Part shown: positions 52,321 to 60,651 of the stretch, piece by piece
Numbering within the stretch: the stretch's first letter is position 1
Layout: the number at the start of each line of letters is the position of its first letter
Source of the DNA: Leptospira_A sp046736045
GTDB lineage: Bacteria > Spirochaetota > Leptospiria > Leptospirales > Leptospiraceae
Reading direction: 5' to 3'
Length of the DNA: 64,000 nucleotides
NCBI RefSeq assembly: GCF_046736045.1
Contig: NZ_CP177134.1
Location: 1,674,001-1,738,000 of the forward strand
The notes under the pieces: model-generated
Told to the model about the DNA's origin: nothing
What the model saw: the letters and a program-made list of their open reading frames with translations, nothing else
The model's database searches: none
Position numbers and translations under genes: made by a program

Positions 52321-53559
52321 TTAAATTAAAGCTAGTGATTTTAATGCGTTTTCAAATTCGATTTTTATTTCTGTATTAGGTTCATTTTTTAGGAAAAAAA
52401 TGAGATCAGAAAAATCCCATTCTAGTTCCTTCTTTTCCTTCGAGTTTATCATATGGGTACGGATTAATTCAGTAAATTCCTTTATTTTCGGAATATTATT
52501 TTCGTGGTAAGCACAGAAAATTTGAAGATAATATCCAATAATGGTATTTCTGTATCCATCAAAAATTTCCGGAGTCTTGAGATACAAGGAATTGAATTCA
52601 GTTAATTTTCCAACAAGTAAATAAAACTCTAATAAATTGCTTAAAAGTGATGTGGGCAGAATGTTATTCTTGTATAAATTTTCTGATAGAACGATTGCTT
52701 CTTCATAGTTGTTTACTTTTTGCAGTTCTACTATTTGCTTAAAAGTTTTATATAAATGAGTTGAACATGAGCTTAAAAAAAAGTTTCCTAATTCAGTAAC
52801 TTCAAGATAACTTTTACGAATTTCTACGCTCAAAAATTCGCTAGAACTTTCATTTTTCAATTTTGTAAACTGGGTATCATAAGATTTTTCAAGATCGGCA
52901 TATGACTCTAAAATATGAGAGGGGTATTTATCTGATAGAATTCCTTGTGTTATCAAGTTTTCTAAATATATATTTATATTCTGAGGATATAATAGATGTA
53001 ATTGATTTTCAAGGTTAGTCAAACGAGAAGAAAGATATCTGCCGGCAGAAGTTTCAAGTAGGTTTCCTCTAAATTTAATATATTTTATTGTTAAATGACT
53101 TTTTATATTAATTTTTTCCCCGATCAAATATTGTATTATTTTTGCTTCGTCAGGAGATAAGTTTTCAATTATACTTATAAAGCTAGGGTGAGCAAAATAA
53201 GCAGTTTTTTTAGATGCAGCATTAGCAAGCAAATTTATATATAGTTCACTAATGTTTTCATCTTCAACATAAGTTAATTTGTCTAGCAAGGGTATCCCGA
53301 TTTCTGGTGCAATTTCAATTATGTTTTCATTATCTTCAGATTGAATTCTCTCTTTATATTTTTCAATGTTTCTCTCAAAAATTATTCTGGATTTTTCATT
53401 TAAAAGTTTAATAGGTAATAGTATAGTGTAAGATAATTCAAATAATGTCCCTAATGAACGACCTAAAGCAGAAATTCCTGGTTTTGCCAGATCCCCATAT
53501 ATTTCTTTAAATACATCGGATTTTAAAATATCCTTTATGGGTAAATTTTCGTTAATCAT
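52321..53559 (-). CDS. DUF4393/Abi-alpha family protein (cassette 31)
   Basis: 412 residues from MINENLPIKDILKSDVFKEIYGDLAKPGISALGRSLGTLFELSYTILLPIKLLNEKSRIIFERNIEKYKERI, the hallmark N-terminus of DUF4393 (Abi-alpha), followed by VEDENISELYINLLANAAS and NLSPDEAKIIQYL. The C-terminal 200 residues are helical repeats. The family is associated with abortive infection. I reject the extra 31 codons that come from repeat 32. Confidence 0.78.
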   Translation of the reverse strand: MINENLPIKDILKSDVFKEIYGDLAKPGISALGRSLGTLFELSYTILLPIKLLNEKSRIIFERNIEKYKERIQSEDNENIIEIAPEIGIPLLDKLTYVEDENISELYINLLANAASKKTAYFAHPSFISIIENLSPDEAKIIQYLIGEKINIKSHLTIKYIKFRGNLLETSAGRYLSSRLTNLENQLHLLYPQNINIYLENLITQGILSDKYPSHILESYADLEKSYDTQFTKLKNESSSEFLSVEIRKSYLEVTELGNFFLSSCSTHLYKTFKQIVELQKVNNYEEAIVLSENLYKNNILPTSLLSNLLEFYLLVGKLTEFNSLYLKTPEIFDGYRNTIIGYYLQIFCAYHENNIPKIKEFTELIRTHMINSKEKKELEWDFSDLIFFLKNEPNTEIKIEFENALKSLALI

Positions 53560-53583
53560 ATTTTCCTCATTTTTGTAGCATTG

Positions 53584-53757
53584 CGTATAACGAACTAGCC
53601 TTACCGACGTTGTCCGCAGCTGAGCCTGCGATGCAGGCGTTAGCGTCGGCACGCTTTCTTGCTAAGCAAGAAACGTGACGGAGGACAATGTGGCTTCAGC
53701 CCGAGCAAGGGTGAGCGGAGCGAATCCCGCAGCGTAGCGGTAAGGCGTAGTTATGTG
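53584..53757 (-). repeat. attC-like repeat 32
   Basis: 174 bp, CGTATAAC...GTTATGTG, arm GCCTGCGATGCAGGC. Right box GTTATGTG is matched by CACATAAC of repeat 33. Confidence 0.85.
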
Positions 53758-53777
53758 CAGTATGTTAAGTAAGCAAT

Positions 53778-54497
53778 CTAGGTTTGTCCACCAAAGATTA
53801 CTGATGTTATGTTATTTTTAAATTCAAAGTAGTATGATTTTAAATATCCTGATTCTGCCTCAAACTCAACCTTAAATACTTCGTTTTTCGGTTCAAACTT
53901 AACTTCAGCTAAATCCTTATCACAAGAAGAGAAGAAGCCATAAATATCCTCTATTTTTTTATTAGGAAATTTAATTTTAGTATATCCACCTCCATAGTAA
54001 ATTGTTGTTAAAGAATATATATTCTGGTTATATCTTTCTTCGTATTTTTCTGTTTCTGAATCTTTCTGATTAGCCTTCAGGTTCTTCCTTTTTCCTATCT
54101 TTCCAAATTTTTCTGTTAGAACGTCGTTAACATGGCAATTATATTCGGAATCAGATCTTTCATTAGCAATTTTAAAAACTTTAATTAGGAAAGCATCAAA
54201 AACCCATCCGATTTTATCATTATAATTGACCAAATTCCATCTTCCAATTTTACCATTTATTTCTTTCTGATCATCCTCAGACTTTATAAACACAATTCGA
54301 GTTCCGGAGGGAATATTATCTATAACATCTGATTCCAGTAATGGCTTAGCTCTTAAACGTAAATTTCCATTTTCAGTATCTACAATTCTTGTTTCAGATA
54401 ATTCAATTCGGTTATCTTTCGTTTCGCTAAGGATAACTTGGATGAATGATATAATTAGAATTGAAAATGTAATTAATGTATTTTTTTTAATGTTCAT
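53778..54497 (-). CDS. exported SH3-domain protein (cassette 32)
   Basis: 239 residues from MNIKKNTLITFSILIISFIQVILS, a signal peptide or anchor. ENGNLRLRAKPLLESDVIDNIPSGTRIVFIKSEDD...GRWNLVNYNDKIGWVFDAFL is a bacterial SH3_3 domain (residues about 40-105). The C-terminal half is unknown and beta-rich. Predicted periplasmic, possibly peptidoglycan-associated. Confidence 0.72.
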   Translation of the reverse strand: MNIKKNTLITFSILIISFIQVILSETKDNRIELSETRIVDTENGNLRLRAKPLLESDVIDNIPSGTRIVFIKSEDDQKEINGKIGRWNLVNYNDKIGWVFDAFLIKVFKIANERSDSEYNCHVNDVLTEKFGKIGKRKNLKANQKDSETEKYEERYNQNIYSLTTIYYGGGYTKIKFPNKKIEDIYGFFSSCDKDLAEVKFEPKNEVFKVEFEAESGYLKSYYFEFKNNITSVIFGGQT

Positions 54498-54516
54498 ATT
54501 TGTTTTTAACATATTG

Positions 54517-54689
54517 CACATAACGAACTAGCCTTACCGACGTTGTCCGTAGCTGAGCCTCAAAGAGGCGTTAGCGTCGGCACGATTTCTTGCTAAGCAA
54601 GAAACGTGACGGAGGACAATGTGGCTTTAGCCCGAGCAAGGGTTTGCGGTAGCAAATCCCGCAGCGTAGCGGTAAGGCGTAGTTAGCCG
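54517..54689 (-). repeat. attC-like repeat 33
   Basis: 173 bp, CACATAAC...GTTAGCCG. Identical to repeat 17 from the third base of the left box onward. Confidence 0.85.
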
Positions 54690-54700
54690 ACGTTTGTGCT

Positions 54701-55168
54701 TTATAGAAGAGTGCTTAGGATTTTTTGATTATTTTTGTTAAAAGGATTAATGATTTTCAGCTTATTTATCTTAGCCCCATCATTAAAATCTTCTGATAAT
54801 AAATAATCACAATCAAGTTCCAAAGCGGCTAAAGCTATTAGAGAGTCATAGTAAGACAATTTATTCTTTTCTCTTAATTTAAGAGCATTTTTATAAAAAT
54901 CAATGTTAGGGAAAAAAGAACACATCGGATCAAGAATTTTTTCAATTAGACTTAAAATATCCCGTTCCTTCATTGGCGGTTGACCTTTTGTAAGCATAAC
55001 ATTGCTAAACTCTTGGATAACTTGGTAACTAATGAAAAACCTATCAGATTTAAAAGAAGCTTTTATAATATTAGAAGAGATTTCTTTTTTTTCTAAATCC
55101 TTAGGAGAGAAGAAGTAAATAAAGACATTTGTATCAATGAATACTTTACCTTTCATTTGCTTCTTCAC
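54701..55168 (-). CDS. vapC: PIN-domain toxin, third copy (cassette 33)
   Basis: DNA identical to the copy at 36922. Part of a duplication of about 1.0 kb spanning repeat plus both genes. Confidence 0.9.
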   Translation of the reverse strand: MKKQMKGKVFIDTNVFIYFFSPKDLEKKEISSNIIKASFKSDRFFISYQVIQEFSNVMLTKGQPPMKERDILSLIEKILDPMCSFFPNIDFYKNALKLREKNKLSYYDSLIALAALELDCDYLLSEDFNDGAKINKLKIINPFNKNNQKILSTLL

Positions 55169-55364
55169 GAGAAACTTTTCTATTGATCTTTACATATTCA
55201 AAATTTTTTAAATAAGAATCTAAATCGAAGTCTTTAGGTTCAACCTCAGAATAAGTCCGAAGCCAGTCATTAAATATGTCATTTAAAGATCTTTTTTGCT
55301 TACTAGCTTTTAAACGAGCTTTTTCGATAGCCCTTTCATCCGCTCTAAAAGTAATACTCTTCAT
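55146..55364 (-). CDS. RHH-type antitoxin, third copy (cassette 33)
   Basis: Identical to the antitoxin at 37367. Its presence three times means the three modules can protect one another. Confidence 0.82.
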   Translation of the reverse strand: MKSITFRADERAIEKARLKASKQKRSLNDIFNDWLRTYSEVEPKDFDLDSYLKNFEYVKINRKVSREEANER

Positions 55365-55371
55365 GGGTATT

Positions 55372-55401
55372 ATTTTACACGAATTTCGTGCAATTTGTCA
55401 A
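55372..55401 (-). promoter_or_regulatory. promoter with operator (cassette 33)
   Basis: Same TTGACA-18 bp-TAAAAT with CACGAATTTCGTG as cassette 17. Confidence 0.7.
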
Positions 55402-55518
55402 ACTAAAAATTATACATTTTTGATGCAGTTTCTGGAGAGAGCATTAATTTAATCAAATTTTGTTTTATACGTTTTTTCCCTTCTTGCAATATTTAAAAGG
55501 AAGAATTTGCACATATGT

Positions 55519-55691
55519 CGGCTAACGAACTAGCCTTACCGACGTTGTCCGCAGCTGAGCCTCCGAGGAGGCGTTAGCGTCGGCGCGCTTTCTTGCTTAA
55601 GCAAGAAACGTGACGGAGGACAATGTGGCTTTAGCCCGAGCAAGGGTGAGCTTGCGAATCCCGCAGCGTAGCGGTAAGGCGCAGTTATGCG
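55519..55691 (-). repeat. attC-like repeat 34
   Basis: 173 bp, CGGCTAAC...GTTATGCG, arm GCCTCCGAGGAGGC; the last hairpin is shortened (GGGTGAGCTTGCGAATCCC). Confidence 0.85.
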
Positions 55692-55732
55692 AAGGCACCG
55701 GTATTATAGTAAAGATGGTAAATTAACTCGCA

Positions 55733-56065
55733 TTAAGAAGCTTTCAAAAGAATAAATTCTTTTTTCGTCTTTTTATCATCCTTTTTTCTGAGTTTTGCTT
55801 TTATTTCTAAATCCATTCCGAGACTATCTAGGTAATCAATTAGAGTGGAGATTTTCATATCCTTTCTTGATTCAAGTTTAGAAAGTCCAGATTGAGAAAA
55901 ATTGGTTATATCTTCCTGTCTCAATCCAACTTGTTTTCTTAATTCTGCGAGATTGATTTGAAAGAGCATTTGTTCCGCTTTATGCTTAGCTCGAGCAATG
56001 CTTTCTGGAGAAAGTGATTTTTCAATACTTTCTATTGGATTTCTTTTTACTTTTGCTTTCATCAA
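55733..56065 (-). CDS. higA: XRE-family antitoxin (cassette 34)
   Basis: 110 residues. RAKHKAEQMLFQINLAELRKQVGLRQEDITNFSQSGLSKLESRKDMKISTLIDYLDSLGMDLEIKAKL is an HTH antitoxin of the HigA2-like group. Overlaps the toxin gene by 44 bp. Confidence 0.87.
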   Translation of the reverse strand: MMKAKVKRNPIESIEKSLSPESIARAKHKAEQMLFQINLAELRKQVGLRQEDITNFSQSGLSKLESRKDMKISTLIDYLDSLGMDLEIKAKLRKKDDKKTKKEFILLKAS

Positions 56066-56414
56066 TATTCTCCCTGTTTTCTTTTAACCAATTATTGTAA
56101 GTTTTCTCAACAAGAGGTATCATTTGTTCATAAAATCTTTTATCATTTCCTCTTTTGTCTCCGCCAGCAAGAAGCAGTCCGATACGTGTTTCTGTAAAAA
56201 CAAAGAATATTCGAATAACTTTCATCTTTACTTGAATACGGAGTTCTTTAAGATTTTTAATCTTAGATCCTTGTATAGAGTCAGCAAAAGGTCTACCGAG
56301 AAGAGGTCCTTTTTGTTGCAATAGATATAAGTGTGTTAAGATTTCTCCCTTAGTCGCAGAATCAAGGGTTTGTAGCCAAGATTCCAATTCTTCAGTAGAT
56401 TCAATTTCCCACAC
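56022..56414 (-). CDS. higB: RelE/HigB-like (Gp49/DUF891) toxin (cassette 34)
   Basis: 130 residues, GTG start. TEELESWLQTLDSATKGEILTHLYLLQQKGPLLGRPFADSIQGSKIKNLKELRIQVKMKVIRIFFVFTETRIGLLLAGGDKRGNDKRFYEQMIPLVEKTYNNWLKE is a complete phage-derived Gp49-like toxin. The GTG lies 6 nt after the -10 box. Confidence 0.88.
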   Translation of the reverse strand: MWEIESTEELESWLQTLDSATKGEILTHLYLLQQKGPLLGRPFADSIQGSKIKNLKELRIQVKMKVIRIFFVFTETRIGLLLAGGDKRGNDKRFYEQMIPLVEKTYNNWLKENRENIDESKSKKKSNRKY

Positions 56415-56420
56415 ATAGAT

Positions 56421-56462
56421 AGAATAAAATTCGAGATTATTCAGTCAAGTGAATATTCACTT
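56421..56462 (-). promoter_or_regulatory. promoter and palindrome of cassette 34 TA
   Basis: -35 TTGACT (56448-56443), 16-bp spacer, -10 TATTCT (56426-56421). The perfect 16-bp palindrome AAGTGAATATTCACTT (56447-56462) abuts the -35. Confidence 0.7.
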
Positions 56463-56526
56463 TAGTTCATGTTTTTTTAGATTTCCTACTCTTTAAATTA
56501 TTAAGAAATGAATTCTCCGGTGCTTT

Positions 56527-56695
56527 CGCATAACGAACTAGCCTTACCGACGTTGTCCGTAGCTGAGCCTTCAGGCGTTAGCGTCGGCGCGTTTCCTTGC
56601 TAAGCAAGGAACGTGACGGAGGACAATGTGGCTTCAGCCCGAGCAAGGGTGAGCGAAGCGAATCCCGCAGCGTAGCGGTAAGGCGTAGTTATACG
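56527..56695 (-). repeat. attC-like repeat 35
   Basis: 169 bp, CGCATAAC...GTTATACG. Same as repeat 31 except one base of the left box. Confidence 0.85.
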
Positions 56696-57043
56696 CCGTG
56701 GCTTTGTATTAGTGAATATTCCATCTTTCCATTTCTAATTATAAATTTAAAATGTAGTTACTTATTTTTTATTAATTAAAATCTATTGGAGTTTAGGAAA
56801 TTTAAAAACAATTATTATCACTAGGATGATTGATGACTAAAATGAAATAAACGATTAAATTAATTGGATTTATTTGGTTTCTTATTTTTCATTCAAGAGA
56901 AAATTCATTTAAAAAAACTAACTAATATTAGGATTCGGCAATTATTTCAGGAATCGAATTTTAAATAAATGACATTTAGCTAAGTTTAACGTTGTTCATG
57001 TGTTTGTGAACATTATATTAATCAGGAAGTATGAACGGTTTAT
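56696..57043. other. 348-bp non-coding stretch of cassette 35
   Basis: AT-rich with stops in all frames and no gene seen. It contains one hairpin, TGTTCA...TGAACA (56993-57012), just 3' of the BrnA-like gene and beside GTTTAACG. It may be a weak terminator or an eroded attC. Confidence 0.4.
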
Positions 57044-57250
57044 TTATGCAGAAAGTTCCTTTTGAAGTTCAACTTCTTTCTTTAAAACTTTGTTAATTAT
57101 GGAATTAATGTCTTTGCCTTTTGAGAAAGCGATTTTGGAAAAATATTCTTCAATATCATTATCAAGGTATATAGGAAGATGGATGTCTTTCTTGTCCTTA
57201 ATGAAGAATATCCCTTTTTTGCCTTTTGAGAAATCGTATTGTTTTTTCAT
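57044..57250 (-). CDS. small antitoxin-like protein of the BrnT pair (cassette 35)
   Basis: 68 residues, MKKQYDFSKGKKGIFFIKDKKDIHLPIYLDNDIEEYFSKIAFSKGKDINSIINKVLKKEVELQKEL, an RHH-like C-terminus (DIHLPIYLDNDIEEYF...INSIINKVL). It follows the BrnT-like gene by 3 bp. Confidence 0.8.
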   Translation of the reverse strand: MKKQYDFSKGKKGIFFIKDKKDIHLPIYLDNDIEEYFSKIAFSKGKDINSIINKVLKKEVELQKELSA

Positions 57251-57253
57251 TTC

Positions 57254-57550
57254 TTAGTGTTTACCTAATCTTTGAAGATATTGTTTCTCCTCAGATTTAT
57301 CAGCTTTTCTAGCGGAAATTATTCTTAATTTTTCTTCGGATTTATTAGATTTGTCTACAAAAACAACAACTACCACAGTAAAATTTTCAATTTTTCCAAG
57401 GACTAGCCACCGGTCTTCATCTTCAGCGTGTTTTTCATCTGGTAAGTAGATAGCATCTTTATCTAAAAAGACCTCAGAAGCCTGTTTAAATGAAATTTGA
57501 TGCTTTTTAAGATTCGAAGCATTCTTTTTATGATCCCATTCAAAGAGCAT
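57254..57550 (-). CDS. brnT: BrnT-like RNase toxin (cassette 35)
   Basis: 98 residues. LFEWDHKKNASNLKKHQISFKQASEVFLDKDAIYLPDEKHAEDEDRWLVLGKIENFTVVVVVFVDKSNKSEEKLRIISARKADKSEEKQYLQRL matches BrnT end to end, including IRIISARKA and E-x-x-x-Y. Third BrnT-type cassette in the array. Confidence 0.9.
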   Translation of the reverse strand: MLFEWDHKKNASNLKKHQISFKQASEVFLDKDAIYLPDEKHAEDEDRWLVLGKIENFTVVVVVFVDKSNKSEEKLRIISARKADKSEEKQYLQRLGKH

Positions 57551-57649
57551 TTATTTGAGAGAAATTCATATAGATTGATTAGTAAATAAAATAAACTCTC
57601 TTCATTCGCATTTTATTTTTCACCTTTCTTCGTGATTTTTAAGCTATGG

Positions 57650-57822
57650 CGTATAACGACCTAGCATTAACGACGTTCCTCGTAGCTGAGCCTCGCAGAG
57701 GCGTTAGCGTCGGCGCGCTTTTTGCGAAGGCAAGAAAGCGTGACGGAGAGGAATGTGGCTTTAGCCCGAGCGAGGGTGAGCGGAGCGAATCCCGCAGCGT
57801 AGCGTTAATGCGTAGTTATACG
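57650..57822 (-). repeat. attC-like repeat 36
   Basis: 173 bp, CGTATAAC...GTTATACG. Outer stem changed to GCATTAACG/CGTTAATGC and main arm to TTCCTC/GAGGAA; arm GCCTCGCAGAGGC. Confidence 0.85.
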
Positions 57823-57832
57823 CTGTGCAGTT

Positions 57833-58366
57833 TCATAAATAGAATTTTAAAGTTATAGAATCCCACTTTAAATCTTCTAAGTAATCTAATATATTTATAA
57901 GTCCTTCGTATTCTTTATCGAAATCTGCTAGTCCCTTTTGATTTGCGTTAAACCAGGTTGTAGAATCCTCTGAGGCGTGAACGTTTCTGTGCCTATTTTT
58001 TATAATTTCATTTAAAAATGAAATATCACGGTCATTAAATTTTCCTATTGTTTTTCCATGAATTATGTCAAAATCTAAATTTTCACTAAATAACTTTTTT
58101 ATATTTTCAAATTCCGGATTATTAAACTTTTTTAATTCGGTTTTCAATATGGCTAGTTTTGTTTCAGAATCTCCCCGAATTACTGAATAATTATAAACTA
58201 AGTATTTTACACTTCCTTCCATCAACCTAGTGGCTAATGCATAGACTGTTAAATTCAATAGAGATTGGATTTTAATATTAGCTAGAGTATTTGTCTGAAA
58301 TTGCCTTACTATTTTTATTGAAGAATCGAGATTTTCCTTCAACGTACTTAAATCAGGGTTATTCAT
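57833..58366 (-). CDS. HEPN (RiboL-PSP/MAE_28990-like) protein (cassette 36)
   Basis: 177 residues, helical, with the HEPN RNase motif in KNRHRNVHASED near residue 118 (Rx4H). Family members pair with DUF262 proteins. The ATG follows the upstream DUF262 stop with no gap (TAAATG), so the pair is one unit. Likely an RNase effector triggered by the DUF262 partner. Confidence 0.75.
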   Translation of the reverse strand: MNNPDLSTLKENLDSSIKIVRQFQTNTLANIKIQSLLNLTVYALATRLMEGSVKYLVYNYSVIRGDSETKLAILKTELKKFNNPEFENIKKLFSENLDFDIIHGKTIGKFNDRDISFLNEIIKNRHRNVHASEDSTTWFNANQKGLADFDKEYEGLINILDYLEDLKWDSITLKFYL

Positions 58367-59434
58367 TTATTTTGAAAAGTATTTAGTGGAAAGGTCGATT
58401 CTTCCGATTAGATTTGATGATAGGGTAGTACTCTCATTAATGTATAAATTAAATGCCTTATCTTTGAGTAGTTTAGAATATGATTCTGATATTCGGTTCG
58501 TTAAATTATTGGATTTTATATTATTTGCTATTCCAACTAAAACTGAATCGCAGACGGCTCTATTAAAATACTTAGAAATTCTAAAAGCATCAATTCCAAT
58601 TTCATTATGAATTATATTAATGGTTTTATTAAATATAATTTCAAATTCTTTTGAAAAAGTTATATTAGTTCTATATGAATTCATAAAATTATTAAGAAAA
58701 TTACGCATAGGCTCTTTATAATTATTAATATTATAAAATAGAGAAACGAATCGTAATAACAATTCAATATCTTTCAATCTTTTGCTTGGCGATAATCTAC
58801 CCAATAAATTACCCCACTGTTCGTTATAATTTAAATTCATTAGATAATCGTTAAAATTTCCACTAAAAATACAGTTTCGTATTTCCTGGTCATTTAATGG
58901 CATTCCGCCAGTATTTAGTCTATGAAATATATCGCTTATTGCTTGAGGATCACTATCTATATTTTCAATAATTGTTGTATTCAGTACGGCATTTCGAAAT
59001 TTTCGTTTTATATTTTCAGGTAAGGCTGCATATTCACTATTGTCCCAATCTTTACCATCAAGGCCAAATAATTTGAACTTTTTTTCTATTTTACCTGCGA
59101 AAAACTTATTATGATAGAATGCGTAGATTGTTTTTAATCTTTGCTGACCATCTATAACAAAGAAACTTTCCTCATCTTTTCTTTTACCTAGAAAAATACT
59201 CGGAATCGGTAGTCCAATTATTAGAGAATCTATGAAAAAGCTCGATCGCTTTTTATCCCAAACAAAATCTCTTTGGAATTCAGGTTTGAGGTCAATTTCT
59301 GAATTATCAATTTTTTGAATTAATATTTCTACGGTGTTTGATACGTTATAAGAAATAATTTTATTTTTATCAGTAACCGGAGGAGAAATATATGCTTCTT
59401 CTTCAGGTAGATTTTCAATCTCAGGTTCTTTCAT
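58367..59434 (-). CDS. DUF262 (ParB/GmrS-like) protein (cassette 36)
   Basis: 355 residues. LKPEFQRDFVWDKKRSSFFIDSLIIGLPIPSIFLGKRKDEESFFVIDGQQRLKTIYAFYHNKF holds the FQR(D)xVW and DGQQR motifs of the ParB-like DUF262 nuclease/NTPase domain. No DUF1524 HNH domain is present, so it is not a full GmrSD enzyme; the HEPN protein may supply the second activity. Anti-phage role is inferred. Confidence 0.83.
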   Translation of the reverse strand: MKEPEIENLPEEEAYISPPVTDKNKIISYNVSNTVEILIQKIDNSEIDLKPEFQRDFVWDKKRSSFFIDSLIIGLPIPSIFLGKRKDEESFFVIDGQQRLKTIYAFYHNKFFAGKIEKKFKLFGLDGKDWDNSEYAALPENIKRKFRNAVLNTTIIENIDSDPQAISDIFHRLNTGGMPLNDQEIRNCIFSGNFNDYLMNLNYNEQWGNLLGRLSPSKRLKDIELLLRFVSLFYNINNYKEPMRNFLNNFMNSYRTNITFSKEFEIIFNKTINIIHNEIGIDAFRISKYFNRAVCDSVLVGIANNIKSNNLTNRISESYSKLLKDKAFNLYINESTTLSSNLIGRIDLSTKYFSK

Positions 59435-59510
59435 GTTGTTTCCATTTGATAATATTGCATTTATTTTGTATATTTATTAAAACTGACAAAATTATGTAAC
59501 TGCTGCATAG

Positions 59511-59686
59511 CGTATAACGAACTAGACTTAACGACGTTCCTCGTAGCTGAGCCTTTCAGAGAAAGGCGTTAGCGTCGGCACATCTTCTTGCTAAGCAAGA
59601 AGTGTGACGGAGAGGAATGTGGCTTTAGCCCGAGCGAGGGTGAGCCTTGCGAATCCCGAAGCGTAGCGTTAAGTCTTAGTTATACG
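59511..59686 (-). repeat. attC-like repeat 37
   Basis: 176 bp, CGTATAAC...GTTATACG. Outer stem GACTTAACG/CGTTAAGTC, main arm TTCCTC/GAGGAA, arm GCCTTTCAGAGAAAGGC. Confidence 0.85.
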
Positions 59687-59696
59687 ACGGAAAATG

Positions 59697-60431
59697 TTAA
59701 CTAATAGGTATTTCTTTTTTTTTGTATTTTTCTTTTCCATCTGATGGAAACCACAAGTTATTGTATTCAGCATTGAATTGTCTTTTGGTCAGTATAGATA
59801 TTGCATTAAATAGAAAATATCCTAACGCTTCGCCTTTTTTTTCATAAACAGAAAATGAATTCGAATTTTCCTTTTGCCATCTTTTGATAAAAATATTTTT
59901 CCCAATACATAGGTGATTTATTTCAGGAAAATTACCTAACATATTTATACTATGATCATTACTCTGATTTAGTAAATTTGGCATATCATTTTCATAGATA
60001 AATAATCCGATAAAAAAATCATTAGAGATTAGAAACTCGTCACGAGACTGTAAAATGGAAGCCTGCTTTTTTAGTTGTTTAATACTTTCGTGAAAATCGT
60101 TATTATCGGATATTTTGCTTTTGACTTCTATAATTCCGATAACTTCATCTTTTGGAATTATGACTAATTCATTTTCCTTAAAAATAATGGGGGAAGTATT
60201 TTTATAGATTAGAATATCTATTTGAGGTGAAATTGAATTTTCAGTTATTATAAAACCTCTCCCTACATGAATATTTTCAGGCAAGAAATATCTTAGCTTA
60301 GATCGTATTATGGCTTCTTTGATTTCTCCATCGGTCAGATAGTGTGTTCCGTCGCTTGTTATTAAACGAAATCTTTCTTTTAAGCTATAAACTTCTTCGG
60401 CTAGAGATTGGTAGAATTCTTTTGTTTTCAT
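59697..60431 (-). CDS. DUF6602-like nuclease-fold protein (cassette 37)
   Basis: 244 residues. TDGEIKEAIIRSKLRYFLPENIHVGRGFIITENSISPQIDILIYKNTSPIIFKENELVIIPKDEVIGIIEVKSKI (about residues 29-105) carries the D...ExK core of a PD-(D/E)XK fold and matches DUF6602. Function unknown, possibly a DNA-targeting defence protein. Single-gene cassette. Confidence 0.72.
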   Translation of the reverse strand: MKTKEFYQSLAEEVYSLKERFRLITSDGTHYLTDGEIKEAIIRSKLRYFLPENIHVGRGFIITENSISPQIDILIYKNTSPIIFKENELVIIPKDEVIGIIEVKSKISDNNDFHESIKQLKKQASILQSRDEFLISNDFFIGLFIYENDMPNLLNQSNDHSINMLGNFPEINHLCIGKNIFIKRWQKENSNSFSVYEKKGEALGYFLFNAISILTKRQFNAEYNNLWFPSDGKEKYKKKEIPIS

Positions 60432-60458
60432 ATTGTATTCTTATATACTTTTTTCTGT

Positions 60459-60631
60459 CGTATAACGAACTAGGCTTATCGACGTTGGTCGTAGGTGAGC
60501 CTGCATGCAGGCGTTACCGTCGGCGCGCTTTCTTGCTTATGCAAGAAGCGTGACGGAGACCAATGTGGCGAAGCCCGAGCGAGGGTGAACGTAGTGAATC
60601 CCGAAGCGTAGCGGTAAGGCGTAGTTATGCG
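60459..60631 (-). repeat. attC-like repeat 38, hybrid outer stem
   Basis: 173 bp, CGTATAAC...GTTATGCG. Left half is of the GGCTTATCG/TTGGTC class, right end reads CGGTAAGGC as in the common class. Arm GCCTGCATGCAGGC. Confidence 0.82.
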
Positions 60632-60651
60632 AAGTGCATCACTATTTATTT

